Origin: Candidatus Syntrophopropionicum ammoniitolerans
GTDB taxonomy: Bacteria; Bacillota; Desulfotomaculia; Desulfotomaculales; Pelotomaculaceae
DNA length: 33,082 nt
Direction: 5' to 3'
Assembly: GCA_013201395.1 (NCBI GenBank)
Contig: JABMJD010000023.1
Span: 1 to 33,082 of the forward strand
Position numbers and translations under genes: made by a program. Under the pieces are notes generated by a model. The model had not been told where the DNA came from. It did no database searches and was given only the letters and a program-made list of their open reading frames with translations. Numbering within the stretch: the first letter of the stretch is position 1; every line of letters begins with the position of its first letter. Shown piece after piece: positions 1 through 7,790 of the stretch.

Positions 1-1103
1 AGCAGGTGATCCGGGGACCCCAGGAAGCATTTACTGAAACACTGCTCACCAACACCGCCCTGCTCAGAAAAATTATTAAAAACGAAAACCTCACTGCCGA
101 ATACCTCTCCGTCGGTGAACGCAGCCGTACACAAATAGCTGTCATGTACCAGCGTAATTTGGCCAACCCCACACTGGTTGAAGAGGTCAAAAGACGGATT
201 AAAAGCATAAAAACAGATTACATTCTGGACAGCGGGGTATTAGAACAATTTATTGATGACCACCCGTACAACCTGCACCCCACTGCCCTGGCCACCGAGC
301 GCCCGGACAAAGCCGCTTCCAAAATTCTGGAGGGCCGGGTAGTAATCATCGTCGACGGCAGCCCTTTTGTGCTTACAGTGCCTTCCACAATGTACGAACA
401 GCTCCATACGGGGGAAGAACTGAGCATCCGCTGGCAGTTCGGCACATTTATCCGCTGGCTGCGGGCGGCGGCTTTTCTTATTTCTTTTCTCCTGCCCGGC
501 TTATACCTGGCTCTTGTCCTGCACCACCAGGAGATGATCCCCACCGAACTGATCCTGGCCATCGCCGGAAACCGGGAAAACGTGCCCTTCCCATCCATTA
601 TCGAGGTGCTGCTGATGGAGCTGTCTTTTGAACTAATCCGGGAAGCCGGGCTGCGCATACCCGGGGTCATGGGTTCCACCATCGGTATCGTGGGGGCCCT
701 CATTCTAGGGCAGGCCGCAGTGCAGGCCAACATCGTCAGCCCCATTCTGGTAATCCTGGTGGCTTTCACCGGTCTCGCTTCTTTTGCCATCCCTTATTAC
801 AGCCTGGCCTTTTCTCTGCGCATCTACCGCTTTTTCTACATTGCTTTGGGTACTACGCTGGGGTTTTTCGGCATCTCCATGGGGCTCTTTGCCCACGTCA
901 TCCTTGCCGCCAACCTCAAGTCTTTCGGTGTGCCCTACCTGGCGCCAACAGGCCCCAAGACTAGCGACTGGACTGACATCGTCACTGTAGCGCCGGTATT
1001 CTTCCATGAAAAGCAGCCTGATTACATTAACCCCCTGGATATAAGACGCCAGCCGGAAATATCCAGAGGCTGGATCAAGGATGGTGGTAATGGGGATGAT
1101 TAA
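1..1103 (+). CDS. GerA-family spore germinant receptor subunit A (5'-truncated)
   Basis: This is the A subunit of a Ger-type nutrient germinant receptor, an inner-membrane protein of the dormant spore. The reading frame is open to the window edge. The first visible residues after an in-frame Gln (VIRGPQEAFTETL) are a conserved segment that lies well inside GerAA/GerKA proteins, so roughly 130-160 N-terminal residues are missing and the GTG at 6 is not a start. A soluble part (about residues 1-145 of the visible protein) is followed by hydrophobic segments near 147-172, 195-212, 222-262 and 275-303 and a short polar tail. The B-subunit gene overlaps its 3' end, as is usual in tricistronic ger operons. 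The nutrient recognised cannot be told from sequence. Confidence 0.93.
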   Translation, partial: QVIRGPQEAFTETLLTNTALLRKIIKNENLTAEYLSVGERSRTQIAVMYQRNLANPTLVEEVKRRIKSIKTDYILDSGVLEQFIDDHPYNLHPTALATERPDKAASKILEGRVVIIVDGSPFVLTVPSTMYEQLHTGEELSIRWQFGTFIRWLRAAAFLISFLLPGLYLALVLHHQEMIPTELILAIAGNRENVPFPSIIEVLLMELSFELIREAGLRIPGVMGSTIGIVGALILGQAAVQANIVSPILVILVAFTGLASFAIPYYSLAFSLRIYRFFYIALGTTLGFFGISMGLFAHVILAANLKSFGVPYLAPTGPKTSDWTDIVTVAPVFFHEKQPDYINPLDIRRQPEISRGWIKDGGNGDD

Positions 1104-2193
1104 AGAGGGAAAATTCGGCCCGGCAGAAGCAATCGTCTTGCTGGCCGTATCCAATGTAGCCCGGGTTTTTCTGCCCTACCCCAGGCATTTGGTTGAACTG
1201 GGCGGCTCAGCAGCCTGGATGACCCCCATCGGCGGCTTTGCCGTTACCCTAGTCGGGGTTTATCTCATGTGGCTAATCCTGAAGAAAAATCCGGATCAGA
1301 CCATCATCGAAATTACTGAAGAAGCTCTTGGCCCCACCCTGGGAATAACATTTAATTTGATTATTATCGCTTTCTTTTTGTCCATATGCTTTTTTTTCGT
1401 CAGAGAATTCAGCGAAGCCTTGATTATTTCCGCCCTACCGGAAACCCCAATCAGCGTGATTGTAGCTACCTACATAATCATCGGACTGCTGGGGGCCTAT
1501 CTGGGTATAGAAGCTATAGCCCGGTCAACCCGCCTTACCTATATCTACATTTTTGGCGGTACAGCCCTGCTGCTGTTTGCTTTGACCCCCCAGTGGAATT
1601 TCGATAACTTGTTTCCCCTGTTCGGCAACGGGCCTTACCCGGTTTTTGGCCTGGGCACCTTCAGCACTGCTGCGGTAACGGAAATTATCCTGGCCGCTGT
1701 CCTGGTACAAGCCATGGGTGGGGCCGACAAATACCTGCGCATCAATTTTTTTGCCGCGCTGACAGCTTTTTCTGTCCTGGCCATTCTTTTGGCGGTTTCG
1801 GTTTTGACCATAGGCAAAGAAGTTATCATAGAAACCACGCTGCCTTTTTACCGGCTGTCACGAACCATTTACCTGGGCCGTTTTTTCCAGCGGGTAGAAG
1901 CATTCTTCATCATTATCTGGAGCGTCGTAGGGGCGCTAAAAATAGCCCTGACCCTGTATGGAGCCGCTGTTTCCCTGGCCCGAACCCTGAAGCTGCCCGA
2001 CTATCGTCCTTTAATCTGGCCCCTGGGCTTGATTGTGTTTATTTTTAGTTTTCTGCCCCCTGACCTGCCCACCACGATAAAATTGGACACCGATTTTTTA
2101 AGGCCCTTTGCCCATATTCCCAACTATCTGCTGCCGCTGTTCATCCTGGCGGCATACTGGCTGAAAGGGAGGTGGCGCCGTGCGCGGAGCTAA
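1096..2193 (+). CDS. Spore germination permease-like protein (GerAB/ArcD/ProY family, receptor subunit B)
   Basis: This is the B subunit of the germinant receptor, a member of the amino acid/polyamine/organocation transporter superfamily. About 365 residues are almost entirely hydrophobic, with roughly ten membrane segments. The N-terminus from MIKEGKFGPAEAIVLLAVSN resembles GerAB/GerKB starts. Three in-frame ATGs occur at 1081, 1090 and 1096. I prefer 1096 because the homologous region begins there, but 1081 is possible. Either way the gene overlaps the A-subunit stop (1103), indicating translational coupling, and its own end overlaps the C-subunit start by 14 bases. In characterised Ger receptors this subunit contributes to germinant recognition; that role is inferred from the family. 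Confidence 0.92.
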   Translation: MIKEGKFGPAEAIVLLAVSNVARVFLPYPRHLVELGGSAAWMTPIGGFAVTLVGVYLMWLILKKNPDQTIIEITEEALGPTLGITFNLIIIAFFLSICFFFVREFSEALIISALPETPISVIVATYIIIGLLGAYLGIEAIARSTRLTYIYIFGGTALLLFALTPQWNFDNLFPLFGNGPYPVFGLGTFSTAAVTEIILAAVLVQAMGGADKYLRINFFAALTAFSVLAILLAVSVLTIGKEVIIETTLPFYRLSRTIYLGRFFQRVEAFFIIIWSVVGALKIALTLYGAAVSLARTLKLPDYRPLIWPLGLIVFIFSFLPPDLPTTIKLDTDFLRPFAHIPNYLLPLFILAAYWLKGRWRRARS

Positions 2194-3427
2194 ACTATAC
2201 CTCATTTTACTGCTGCTGGTATCCCTTTTACCACTTACCGGTTGCTGGGGTATCAGGGAGACAGACGAAATCGCCTATGTATTGATGGTGGGTATTGACA
2301 AAGGGGAAAAGGACAACACCATATTGACCTTAAGTATAGCCAACCCCCGGGCTGCTACCGGCAATAGCGAAGGTGGCGGCGGTGATAAAACCAGGGAAAT
2401 TGTCAGCGTGGAGGCTTTTGGCCCGGTGGCTATGCTGGATTTATTGAGCACAACCATCGACCGCCATATAAACCTGCAGCACACTAAAGCTTACATTTTT
2501 TCCGAAGAACTGGCCAGAGAAGGATTAGGTCGCTGGCTTACCCCATTAATGCGTTTTCGTGAGACCAGGGGCACGGCAGAGGTATTTATTTGCCGGGGCA
2601 AAGCCAGGGACATCGTTGAAAAGAGCAACCCTTTTCTAGAACTGAGCCCGGCCAAACAAATTGAGCTGATTAGAAAGATGTCGGAAGCACACGGGTTCTT
2701 CCCGATCACCCAGCTGATAACCTTGCATCAAGATACGAAATCTCTTTCCAAGGAACCAACCGTACCCCTTACCGGCATTCACGAAGGGGAGTTTGAAACA
2801 ACCAGGCCCGGGATACTAAAGGGCGGCGCCGGCCAGTATCTGGCCGGGGAAGTACCAGTGGCCGGTAAAAACAAGGTCCAATTTATCGGTACCGCCGCCT
2901 TCCGGGGGGACAAACTGGTTGGCCTTCTGGACGGAGAGGAAACAAGATATTACCTGATGCTCACCGGCGACTTTGGGTTCGGACTTATCGGGGTAAAGGA
3001 TCCTCTCGATCAGTCATCAGCAATCGGCCTGCGGGTCCAGCAGGGGCGAAAACCAAAATACAAAACCAGGGTTGATGATCAGGGCAACGTGAGTATAGAT
3101 GTGGAGCTTTTCCTGGAACCGGAAATAATTGTCTCTGCCAGCGCCAACGACTTTGAACGGACGGATCTAAAACCCCTGCTGGAGGAAGCATTTTCCCGAC
3201 AAACTGAACGGCAATGCCAGGAATTGATCAGGCGCACCCAGGATGAACTGGGTGCAGATATTTTTGGTTTTGGCGGCAAAGTAAAACGTGAATTTCTCAC
3301 GGAACGGCCCTGGGAAGAATACGAGTGGCTGGAAGTTTACCCGGAGATCCAGATCAATGTGGTTGTCCACTCTCAGATCAGACGCACCGGTCTGCTGTTG
3401 AAAAGAATTCCCACCACAAAGGGGTGA
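2180..3427 (+). CDS. Ger(x)C-family germination lipoprotein (receptor subunit C)
   Basis: This is the C subunit of the germinant receptor. It starts at a GTG preceded by a strong AAAGGGAGG site inside the end of the B gene. Residues 1-21 are a lipoprotein signal ending in a clear lipobox (LTGC, Cys22), followed by CWGIRETDEIAYV, a hallmark of the family. The remainder (about 390 residues) is soluble and fits the GerAC fold; the total of 415 residues is slightly above the usual 370-400. It should be lipidated and anchored on the outer face of the spore inner membrane. A further small gene starts eight bases after its stop. Confidence 0.94.
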   Translation: MRGAKLYLILLLLVSLLPLTGCWGIRETDEIAYVLMVGIDKGEKDNTILTLSIANPRAATGNSEGGGGDKTREIVSVEAFGPVAMLDLLSTTIDRHINLQHTKAYIFSEELAREGLGRWLTPLMRFRETRGTAEVFICRGKARDIVEKSNPFLELSPAKQIELIRKMSEAHGFFPITQLITLHQDTKSLSKEPTVPLTGIHEGEFETTRPGILKGGAGQYLAGEVPVAGKNKVQFIGTAAFRGDKLVGLLDGEETRYYLMLTGDFGFGLIGVKDPLDQSSAIGLRVQQGRKPKYKTRVDDQGNVSIDVELFLEPEIIVSASANDFERTDLKPLLEEAFSRQTERQCQELIRRTQDELGADIFGFGGKVKREFLTERPWEEYEWLEVYPEIQINVVVHSQIRRTGLLLKRIPTTKG

Positions 3428-3434
3428 TGTACCG

Positions 3435-3611
3435 GTGATAGTGAATTGGCTAATGCTGCTCCTTTCTTTTGCAGTTGTTTACTATACCTATACCTTTGGC
3501 CGCTGGGCCCTGGAAAAGGGAAACAGGAGGGGCGGCATCGGGATTTTCATCCTGGCTGCCTTTGTCCTGTCCCTTTCCGTGTACGGCATTTTTTTTACCG
3601 AGCCTTATTAA
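3435..3611 (+). CDS. Small two-helix membrane protein, candidate germinant-receptor D subunit
   Basis: A 58-residue frame starts at GTG 3435, eight bases after the C-subunit stop, and ends just before the operon hairpin. It reads MIVNWLMLLL at the N-terminus, has a first hydrophobic segment (about residues 3-20), a basic loop (GRWALEKGNRRGG, 22-34) and a second hydrophobic segment (about 35-54), ending in FFTEPY. Small proteins with two membrane segments encoded next to or within ger operons have been described in Bacillus as D subunits that modulate receptor function. Size, topology and position fit, but no sequence motif proves membership. The ribosome-binding site is weak (GGGGTGATG around 3421), so coupling to the upstream gene is likely. 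Confidence 0.7.
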   Translation: MIVNWLMLLLSFAVVYYTYTFGRWALEKGNRRGGIGIFILAAFVLSLSVYGIFFTEPY

Positions 3612-3615
3612 ACAC

Positions 3616-3657
3616 AAAACCATCTCTTGTTTTTAATTAGAACTTGGAGATGGTTTT
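3616..3657. terminator. Hairpin terminator after the germination operon
   Basis: An 11-bp perfect stem (AAAACCATCTC at 3616-3626 with GAGATGGTTTT at 3647-3657) has a 20-base loop and a short T run on the right and an A run on the left. It lies five bases after the small-protein stop and 31 bases before the end of the convergent DUF2512 gene, so it may serve both strands. Confidence 0.6.
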
Positions 3658-3688
3658 TGTGCGGCCTCAGCCATGATTCTTTTTACAG

Positions 3689-4084
3689 TTATTCTTGTTG
3701 TTCACCGGGCTCCCCGGTCACCGGGGCCGGTGTGGGTGTAGGTGTAAGATACCTGTGGAAAAACCATTCTTCCACGGCCAGCAGAGCCAGGAAAAGAACC
3801 CAACCGGCAGCATTCAGGGTAATAAACCCGTTGAAAGCAAAATCCGCTACACCGATGATCACAATTGCCGTTACTGCGTCTATAAGTATGGCAGTGATAT
3901 CTGCGGATCGGGACAGGCGGGGCAAAATAGACAGATCCCCCAGAAAATAACCGACCAATGTGAGTACAAGAGCAATCAGTATGGCCTGTCCACTAGTGAA
4001 TCGGCCAAAAATAGGTAAAATAATAACGCTAACCAGACCGATTACAATAAATTTTATCAGTAGTGCACCCAGATTTCTGCTCAT
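3689..4084 (-). CDS. DUF2512 (YndM-like) membrane protein
   Basis: A 131-residue integral membrane protein. The start at 4084 is chosen because GGAGG lies directly upstream and the family begins with the equivalent of MSRNLGALLIKFIVIG; an open frame extends further upstream to 4312 but has no homology or ribosome-binding site. Four membrane segments are visible (about residues 5-25, 30-45, 57-77 and 83-102), with the family-like stretch VGYFLGDLSILPR between the second and third. The C-terminus is an unusual Pro/Thr-rich tail (TPTPTPAPVTGEP). DUF2512 proteins are found in endospore formers; the function is unknown. Confidence 0.82.
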   Translation of the reverse strand: MSRNLGALLIKFIVIGLVSVIILPIFGRFTSGQAILIALVLTLVGYFLGDLSILPRLSRSADITAILIDAVTAIVIIGVADFAFNGFITLNAAGWVLFLALLAVEEWFFHRYLTPTPTPAPVTGEPGEQQE

Positions 4085-4178
4085 CCATTCACCTCCTTCC
4101 AATACTATTATGGTCTGGTTATATTCTTTTATACATGGCCATCCACGAACAAAATTATACCCGCTAATCATTGCCATT

Positions 4179-4206
4179 TTGTTGCAGGCTATGATATAAG
4201 TATTAT
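4179..4206 (+). promoter_or_regulatory. Possible promoter for the amidohydrolase gene
   Basis: TTGTTG at 4179-4184 and TATTAT at 4201-4206 are 16 bases apart and lie about 50 bases before the coding start. Both boxes deviate from the SigA consensus, so this is only a plausible reading. A TATAAT on the opposite strand at 4154-4159, without a good -35, could serve the divergent DUF2512 gene. Confidence 0.3.
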
Positions 4207-4255
4207 GTACCATATGCATTATGTGATCCATGTACCTTAAGAAAGAGAAAATTTG

Positions 4256-5077
4256 ATGAAAAGGAAAAACCAGATGATTATTGATGCGCATACCCATATT
4301 TATCCCGACCATGTAGCAGAAAAAGCAATAAGCACGATTTTGGGCAACACCAGCGGACAGGTGAATGCCTACACAAATGGTACCCTTGCTAACCTACTTT
4401 CTTCCATGGACAAGGCGGATATCGACCTGTCCGTTGTGCTCACAGTGGCTACCTCGCCCCAGCAAGGCCAGGGCATAATCAAATGGCTTAGACAAATTAT
4501 CAACCATAGCCCCAGGCTAATTTACTTTGGTTCGGTTCATCCCGCCGATCCCGACTATAAAAGCGTGATCCGCGAAATGGCAGCAATGGGGCTGCAGGGC
4601 CTCAAATTTCACCCCGCCTATCAGGGGCACCCGGCTAACGGAAAAGAAGCCTACAGGATCTATGAAGAGGTAGCTAAAAATGATTTGATCATGTATTTTC
4701 ATTCCGGGATCGACCTGAGCATGCCGGACTCAGATTATGCCACTGTGGAACGGCTGGCTCAGGTATTAAAAGACTTCTCCGGTGCCAAAATAATTATGGC
4801 CCACGCCGGCGGATATGAGGAATGGGACAAGGTGTTGGATCTATTTGCTGACCAAAGTTGTTATTATGACACCTCATTTGTGCTGGACAGAATGGTACGG
4901 GACCAGCATGCCATGAAGTTATACCGGGAAAATGAAGATAGATTTATTTTCGGCTCGGACAGCCCCTGGCAAGATCAAAAAAATTTTGTCGACTTCCTTA
5001 GAAATTCAGATTTCTTTACCCCAGAACAAAAAGACAAACTGTTTTATAAGAACATCCTGAAACTAATTAAAGCTTAA
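4256..5077 (+). CDS. Amidohydrolase-2 family metal-dependent hydrolase
   Basis: A TIM-barrel amidohydrolase of about 273 residues. Visible motifs in order: DAHTHIYP near the N-terminus (the HxH metal ligands, His12 and His14), GLKFHPAYQG, YFHSGID, MAHAGG and FGSDSPW, whose Asp is the usual catalytic and metal-binding residue. This arrangement matches the amidohydrolase-2 group that includes decarboxylases and hydrolases of cyclic substrates; the substrate is not evident. The start is uncertain: TTG 4253, ATG 4256 or ATG 4274 are in frame, the last having AAAGGA at a good distance. The gene is monocistronic, with divergent and convergent neighbours. Confidence 0.87.
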   Translation: MKRKNQMIIDAHTHIYPDHVAEKAISTILGNTSGQVNAYTNGTLANLLSSMDKADIDLSVVLTVATSPQQGQGIIKWLRQIINHSPRLIYFGSVHPADPDYKSVIREMAAMGLQGLKFHPAYQGHPANGKEAYRIYEEVAKNDLIMYFHSGIDLSMPDSDYATVERLAQVLKDFSGAKIIMAHAGGYEEWDKVLDLFADQSCYYDTSFVLDRMVRDQHAMKLYRENEDRFIFGSDSPWQDQKNFVDFLRNSDFFTPEQKDKLFYKNILKLIKA

Positions 5078-5085
5078 TGGACCCT

Positions 5086-5337
5086 CTAGTCTAATTTTTT
5101 TATTCTAACTGCATATTCCTTTGCGCTGCCTGCTGCAAATTCATCATTATTACTATGTTCTATTGCGGGCTGGTCATCATCTTCAAACATGTCCTCAAAT
5201 ATGTCCTCAAATACATCTGCCCATAGGGCCAGCATCATCGAGGTTATAGCACAGGTGATCATGTTGTAATCCCACCAGGCACATTGTTCTTTTTTGCAGG
5301 CGGCTTTGGTCAGTGGACAAAACTTGGTTTCAGCCAT
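5086..5337 (-). CDS. Small four-cysteine protein with acidic repeat
   Basis: An 83-residue protein starting at ATG 5337, which has AAAGGATGG at good spacing; an upstream ATG at 5394 lacks such a site. The N-terminal part carries four Cys (7, 14, 19, 29) in the pattern CPLTKAACKKEQCAWWD...CAI. Similar short Cys/Trp motifs occur in small proteins of Firmicutes and their phages and could bind a metal or Fe-S cluster. Residues 42-55 are a short repeat of FED triplets (VFEDIFEDMFEDDD), probably an acidic helix. I know no function. It is convergent with the amidohydrolase, with eight bases between them. Confidence 0.68.
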   Translation of the reverse strand: MAETKFCPLTKAACKKEQCAWWDYNMITCAITSMMLALWADVFEDIFEDMFEDDDQPAIEHSNNDEFAAGSAKEYAVRIKKLD

Positions 5338-5464
5338 ATTTAAACCATCCTTTCCCGGAATCCAGACAGGTATAGCCACATCCTTATTCAGCATATACCA
5401 CAGCCTACCGGCATGTTATATTCACCCTACCTAAATAATAGTGCTGACTGTGGCCTAATATACA

Positions 5465-5494
5465 AGGAACCTTTCTCCAAGGAGAAAGGTTCCT
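5465..5494. terminator. Perfect 14-bp hairpin without a T run
   Basis: AGGAACCTTTCTCC (5465-5478) is followed after two bases by its exact reverse complement (5481-5494). No T run follows on either strand, so classical intrinsic termination is uncertain. It sits at the distal end of the hairpin array downstream of rarA and may mark the 3' end of that transcript. Confidence 0.45.
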
Positions 5495-5504
5495 ATGTTA
5501 AGAG

Positions 5505-5890
5505 CCCGTAATGACCTACGCTACAGCCATTATGCATTTCTACATAGCCCATGATAATCTTTCGACTATCATAAACCATTTTGAAACCCATAATGACCTT
5601 CGCTCGACTATCATGGATATCTAGGAAGCCTACAACAATCTTTCGACTATTACAGACCTCAGGGCTAATTTTTGTTAGCAATCCGACACCCATGATAATC
5701 TTAGCTCGACCGGTAGATATCCCTTTCGACCCGGCAACAATCCTTTTAAGGACTGTTGCTGAACCTGCCGCAACACCTACCAGTCTTCCCGCCGACTAAT
5801 ATCAAGCCATTACGACCTGATATTAATCTTTGGCCGACTATTACAGAGCCCTAAGACCCTGTAATAATCTTGACTCGGCCATTACGCACC
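5505..5890 (-). repeat. Degenerate tandem array of hairpin-forming units (period about 42 bp)
   Basis: About nine imperfect units cover this stretch, which otherwise holds no convincing gene. A core readable on the minus strand as GTCGAAAGATTAT recurs, and cores are mostly 39-42 bases apart. In many units the core is flanked by complementary arms whose sequence differs from unit to unit: 5551-5556 with 5567-5572; 5589-5594 with 5610-5615; 5630-5637 with 5648-5655; 5734-5745 with 5748-5759; 5796-5804 with 5818-5826; 5840-5846 with 5859-5865. Most non-Watson-Crick pairs are G-U on the minus strand, the strand on which rarA is transcribed. Confidence 0.6.
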
Positions 5891-5946
5891 CTTGTGATCA
5901 TATTTTGTCCGGTTATATAAATTTAATACCACAAATCAAAAAAATT

Positions 5947-7206
5947 TTACGGATCATAGAATTTTCTACCAATCATATTTTCCGGCATATACTCCTGCTG
6001 GACAATAGACCGGGGATAATCATGGGGGTATTTATAGCCTCGGCCGGATCCCAGTTCCGCAGCCCCCCGGTAACCGGTCCCTCTCAAATGAGGCGGTACG
6101 GGTGCTGCTTTTTCCTTTTCCACTGCCGACATGGCGGCATCAATCCCCCTGACCACCCCATTGCTCTTGGAGGCAGTGGCAATATAGAGAGCTGCCTGGG
6201 CCAGGATGATCCGGGCTTCAGGCATGCCTATTCTTTCTACTGCCTGGGCCGCAGCCGTAGCCACCACCAGGGCCTGGGGGTCTGCTAGACCCACATCTTC
6301 GGCAGCATGAATGATTATTCTCCTGCTGATAAAAGCAGGGTCTTCCCCGGCATACAGCATCCTGGCCAACCAGTAAAGGGTAGCATGAGGGTCGGAACCA
6401 CGCATACTTTTAATAAATGCGGATATCACATCATAGTGTTCATCAGTCCGACTATACCGGAGGACCCGCTTTTGGATCGCTTCTTCAGCAATGGCCAGTG
6501 ATATGATCCTTTTCCCAGCTGAGTTCGGCGCGGTGGTCAGCACTGCCAACTCCAGGGCATTTAGAGCAGCCCGGGCATCACCGTTGGCCACTGCCGCCAG
6601 GTGTTCCAGCGCTTCCGGGGCAACCTCGGCCCGATAGCGGGCCAGGCCTCTCTCTTCATCTTGCAGCGCCCTTAATAGTATTTTTATTAGTGCCTGCCGG
6701 GAAAGAAGCTCGAAGCGGTAAAGCTGGGAACGGGAGAGCAAAGGGCGATTGACAGAAAACATGGGATTTTCAGTGGTGGAGCCGATTAGAGTCACCAGGC
6801 CATTCTCCACAAAGGGCAGCAAGGCATCCTGCTGAGCCTTGTTAAAACGATGGATCTCATCAATAAAAAGGGTAGTTTTTTGATCATAAAGAGAACGATT
6901 CTCCCGGGCTTCCCCGACCACACGCCTGATATCGGCCACACCGGCCATCACAGCATTGATTGTTTCGAAGCGGGAGCTGGTCATACCGGCTATTATTTCC
7001 GCCAGTGTGGTTTTGCCGGTACCGGGCGGCCCAAAAAAGATCACTGACCCCAGGTTGTCCGCCTCTATCGACCTTCTCAGCAGTGTGCCTGGACCGACAA
7101 TATCTGATTGTTCAGCAAATTCGTCCAGGTTCCGCGGCCTCATCCGCAAAGCGAGGGGCGCAGTCCCGGCCATTTTTTTTTCCATAGCTTGTTCAAATAG
7201 ATTCAT
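5947..7206 (-). CDS. rarA: Replication-associated recombination protein A (RarA/MgsA AAA+ ATPase)
   Basis: A 419-residue AAA+ ATPase of the clamp-loader clade that acts at stalled replication forks. Start at ATG 7206, chosen because AGGAG lies eight bases upstream; the longer frame to 7233 has no such site. Residues 59-66 are Walker A (GPPGTGKT), 113-121 Walker B (LFIDEIHRF) and 142-148 sensor 1 (GSTTENP), followed by the SRSQ segment and the C-terminal region typical of the family (RGSDPHATLYWLARM, PEARIILAQAALYIA). Length and motif order are normal. trxA lies upstream behind a terminator, and I see no clear promoter of its own in the short gap. In B. subtilis the homologue yrvN is also close to aspS and the 6S RNA gene bsrA. 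Confidence 0.95.
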   Translation of the reverse strand: MNLFEQAMEKKMAGTAPLALRMRPRNLDEFAEQSDIVGPGTLLRRSIEADNLGSVIFFGPPGTGKTTLAEIIAGMTSSRFETINAVMAGVADIRRVVGEARENRSLYDQKTTLFIDEIHRFNKAQQDALLPFVENGLVTLIGSTTENPMFSVNRPLLSRSQLYRFELLSRQALIKILLRALQDEERGLARYRAEVAPEALEHLAAVANGDARAALNALELAVLTTAPNSAGKRIISLAIAEEAIQKRVLRYSRTDEHYDVISAFIKSMRGSDPHATLYWLARMLYAGEDPAFISRRIIIHAAEDVGLADPQALVVATAAAQAVERIGMPEARIILAQAALYIATASKSNGVVRGIDAAMSAVEKEKAAPVPPHLRGTGYRGAAELGSGRGYKYPHDYPRSIVQQEYMPENMIGRKFYDP

Positions 7207-7254
7207 CGGCATATCTCCTATACGGGGAGCCACTGTGCCCCTTTAGCTCATCAT

Positions 7255-7278
7255 AAAAAAAAGCACGTCTAGACGCGC
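7255..7278 (-). terminator. Intrinsic terminator after trxA
   Basis: Read on the minus strand, GCGCGTC-TA-GACGTGC forms a seven-pair stem with one G-U pair, directly followed by eight T. It starts 15 bases past the trxA stop. Confidence 0.8.
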
Positions 7279-7292
7279 TCTCTTCTCATATA

Positions 7293-7622
7293 CTACAGGT
7301 GGCTATTTATAAAACGACCCAGTTCTTCTTTTGATTTATACCCGATGGAACGGTCCACTTCTTCACCGTTCTTAAACAACACTATCGTTGGTATACTGAT
7401 CACACCATATGTGGAAGGCATGGTCTGGTTAGCATCTACATTCAGTTTACCCACCAGTATTTTGCCGTCAAATTGCTCAGCCACTTCCTCAACAACAGGC
7501 GCAATCATTTTGCAAGGACCACACCAATCCGCCCAAAAATCAACTAGCACCGGCAGCTTTGTTTCGTCCATAACCTGCTTAAAATTATCGTCGTTAATTT
7601 CTATTACCTTTTTGCTGGCCAA
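7293..7622 (-). CDS. trxA: Thioredoxin
   Basis: A classical thioredoxin of 109 residues that reduces protein disulfides in the cytoplasm. The active site WADWCGPCKM is intact, and the cis-Pro motif (SIPTIVLFKNG) follows. The start is taken as TTG 7622, giving MASKKVIEINDDNF, because AAAGGGG sits eight bases upstream and the length then matches the family. ATG 7640 (MKGDSV) and ATG 7664 are in frame but have poor or no ribosome-binding sites. It has its own strong promoter at 7713-7742 and terminator at 7255-7278, so it is probably monocistronic, with possible read-through into rarA. Confidence 0.93.
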   Translation of the reverse strand: MASKKVIEINDDNFKQVMDETKLPVLVDFWADWCGPCKMIAPVVEEVAEQFDGKILVGKLNVDANQTMPSTYGVISIPTIVLFKNGEEVDRSIGYKSKEELGRFINSHL

Positions 7623-7712
7623 AACGCTATCCCCTTTCATATTGATTATCCGTAGGCTGTCCATTTAATATTTGTAGTACAATAGCACCTCAGGCAATTT
7701 TAGACAGTCATT

Positions 7713-7742
7713 ATTATAATCTTATTTAAAACCCCTTGTCAA
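7713..7742 (-). promoter_or_regulatory. SigA-type promoter of trxA
   Basis: A perfect TTGACA (7742-7737) and a perfect TATAAT (7718-7713) on the minus strand are 18 bases apart. Transcription should begin near 7706, about 85 bases before the preferred trxA start. Confidence 0.8.
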
Positions 7743-7790
7743 TGCAATAGAGGCTAATAATTCATGCTGATTCCTTATACCAACTACCGG

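Noticed and set aside
218-1154. Long minus-strand frames inside the germination genes
   Set aside because: They are shadows of a well-supported plus-strand operon with clear family motifs.
4085-4312. N-terminal extension of the DUF2512 protein
   Set aside because: No ribosome-binding site and no membrane or family-like sequence; GGAGG directly precedes the ATG at 4084.
5493-5693. Minus-strand 66-codon frame with a repeating DSRKIIMG pattern
   Set aside because: The pattern comes from the 42-bp (14-codon) DNA repeat. The frame has no ribosome-binding site, is stopped by TAG in the upstream units, and the conserved feature is arm complementarity rather than protein sequence.
5505-5890. CRISPR array
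   Set aside because: The units are degenerate, the recurring core is short, arms vary with complementarity, spacing is irregular and no cas gene is present.
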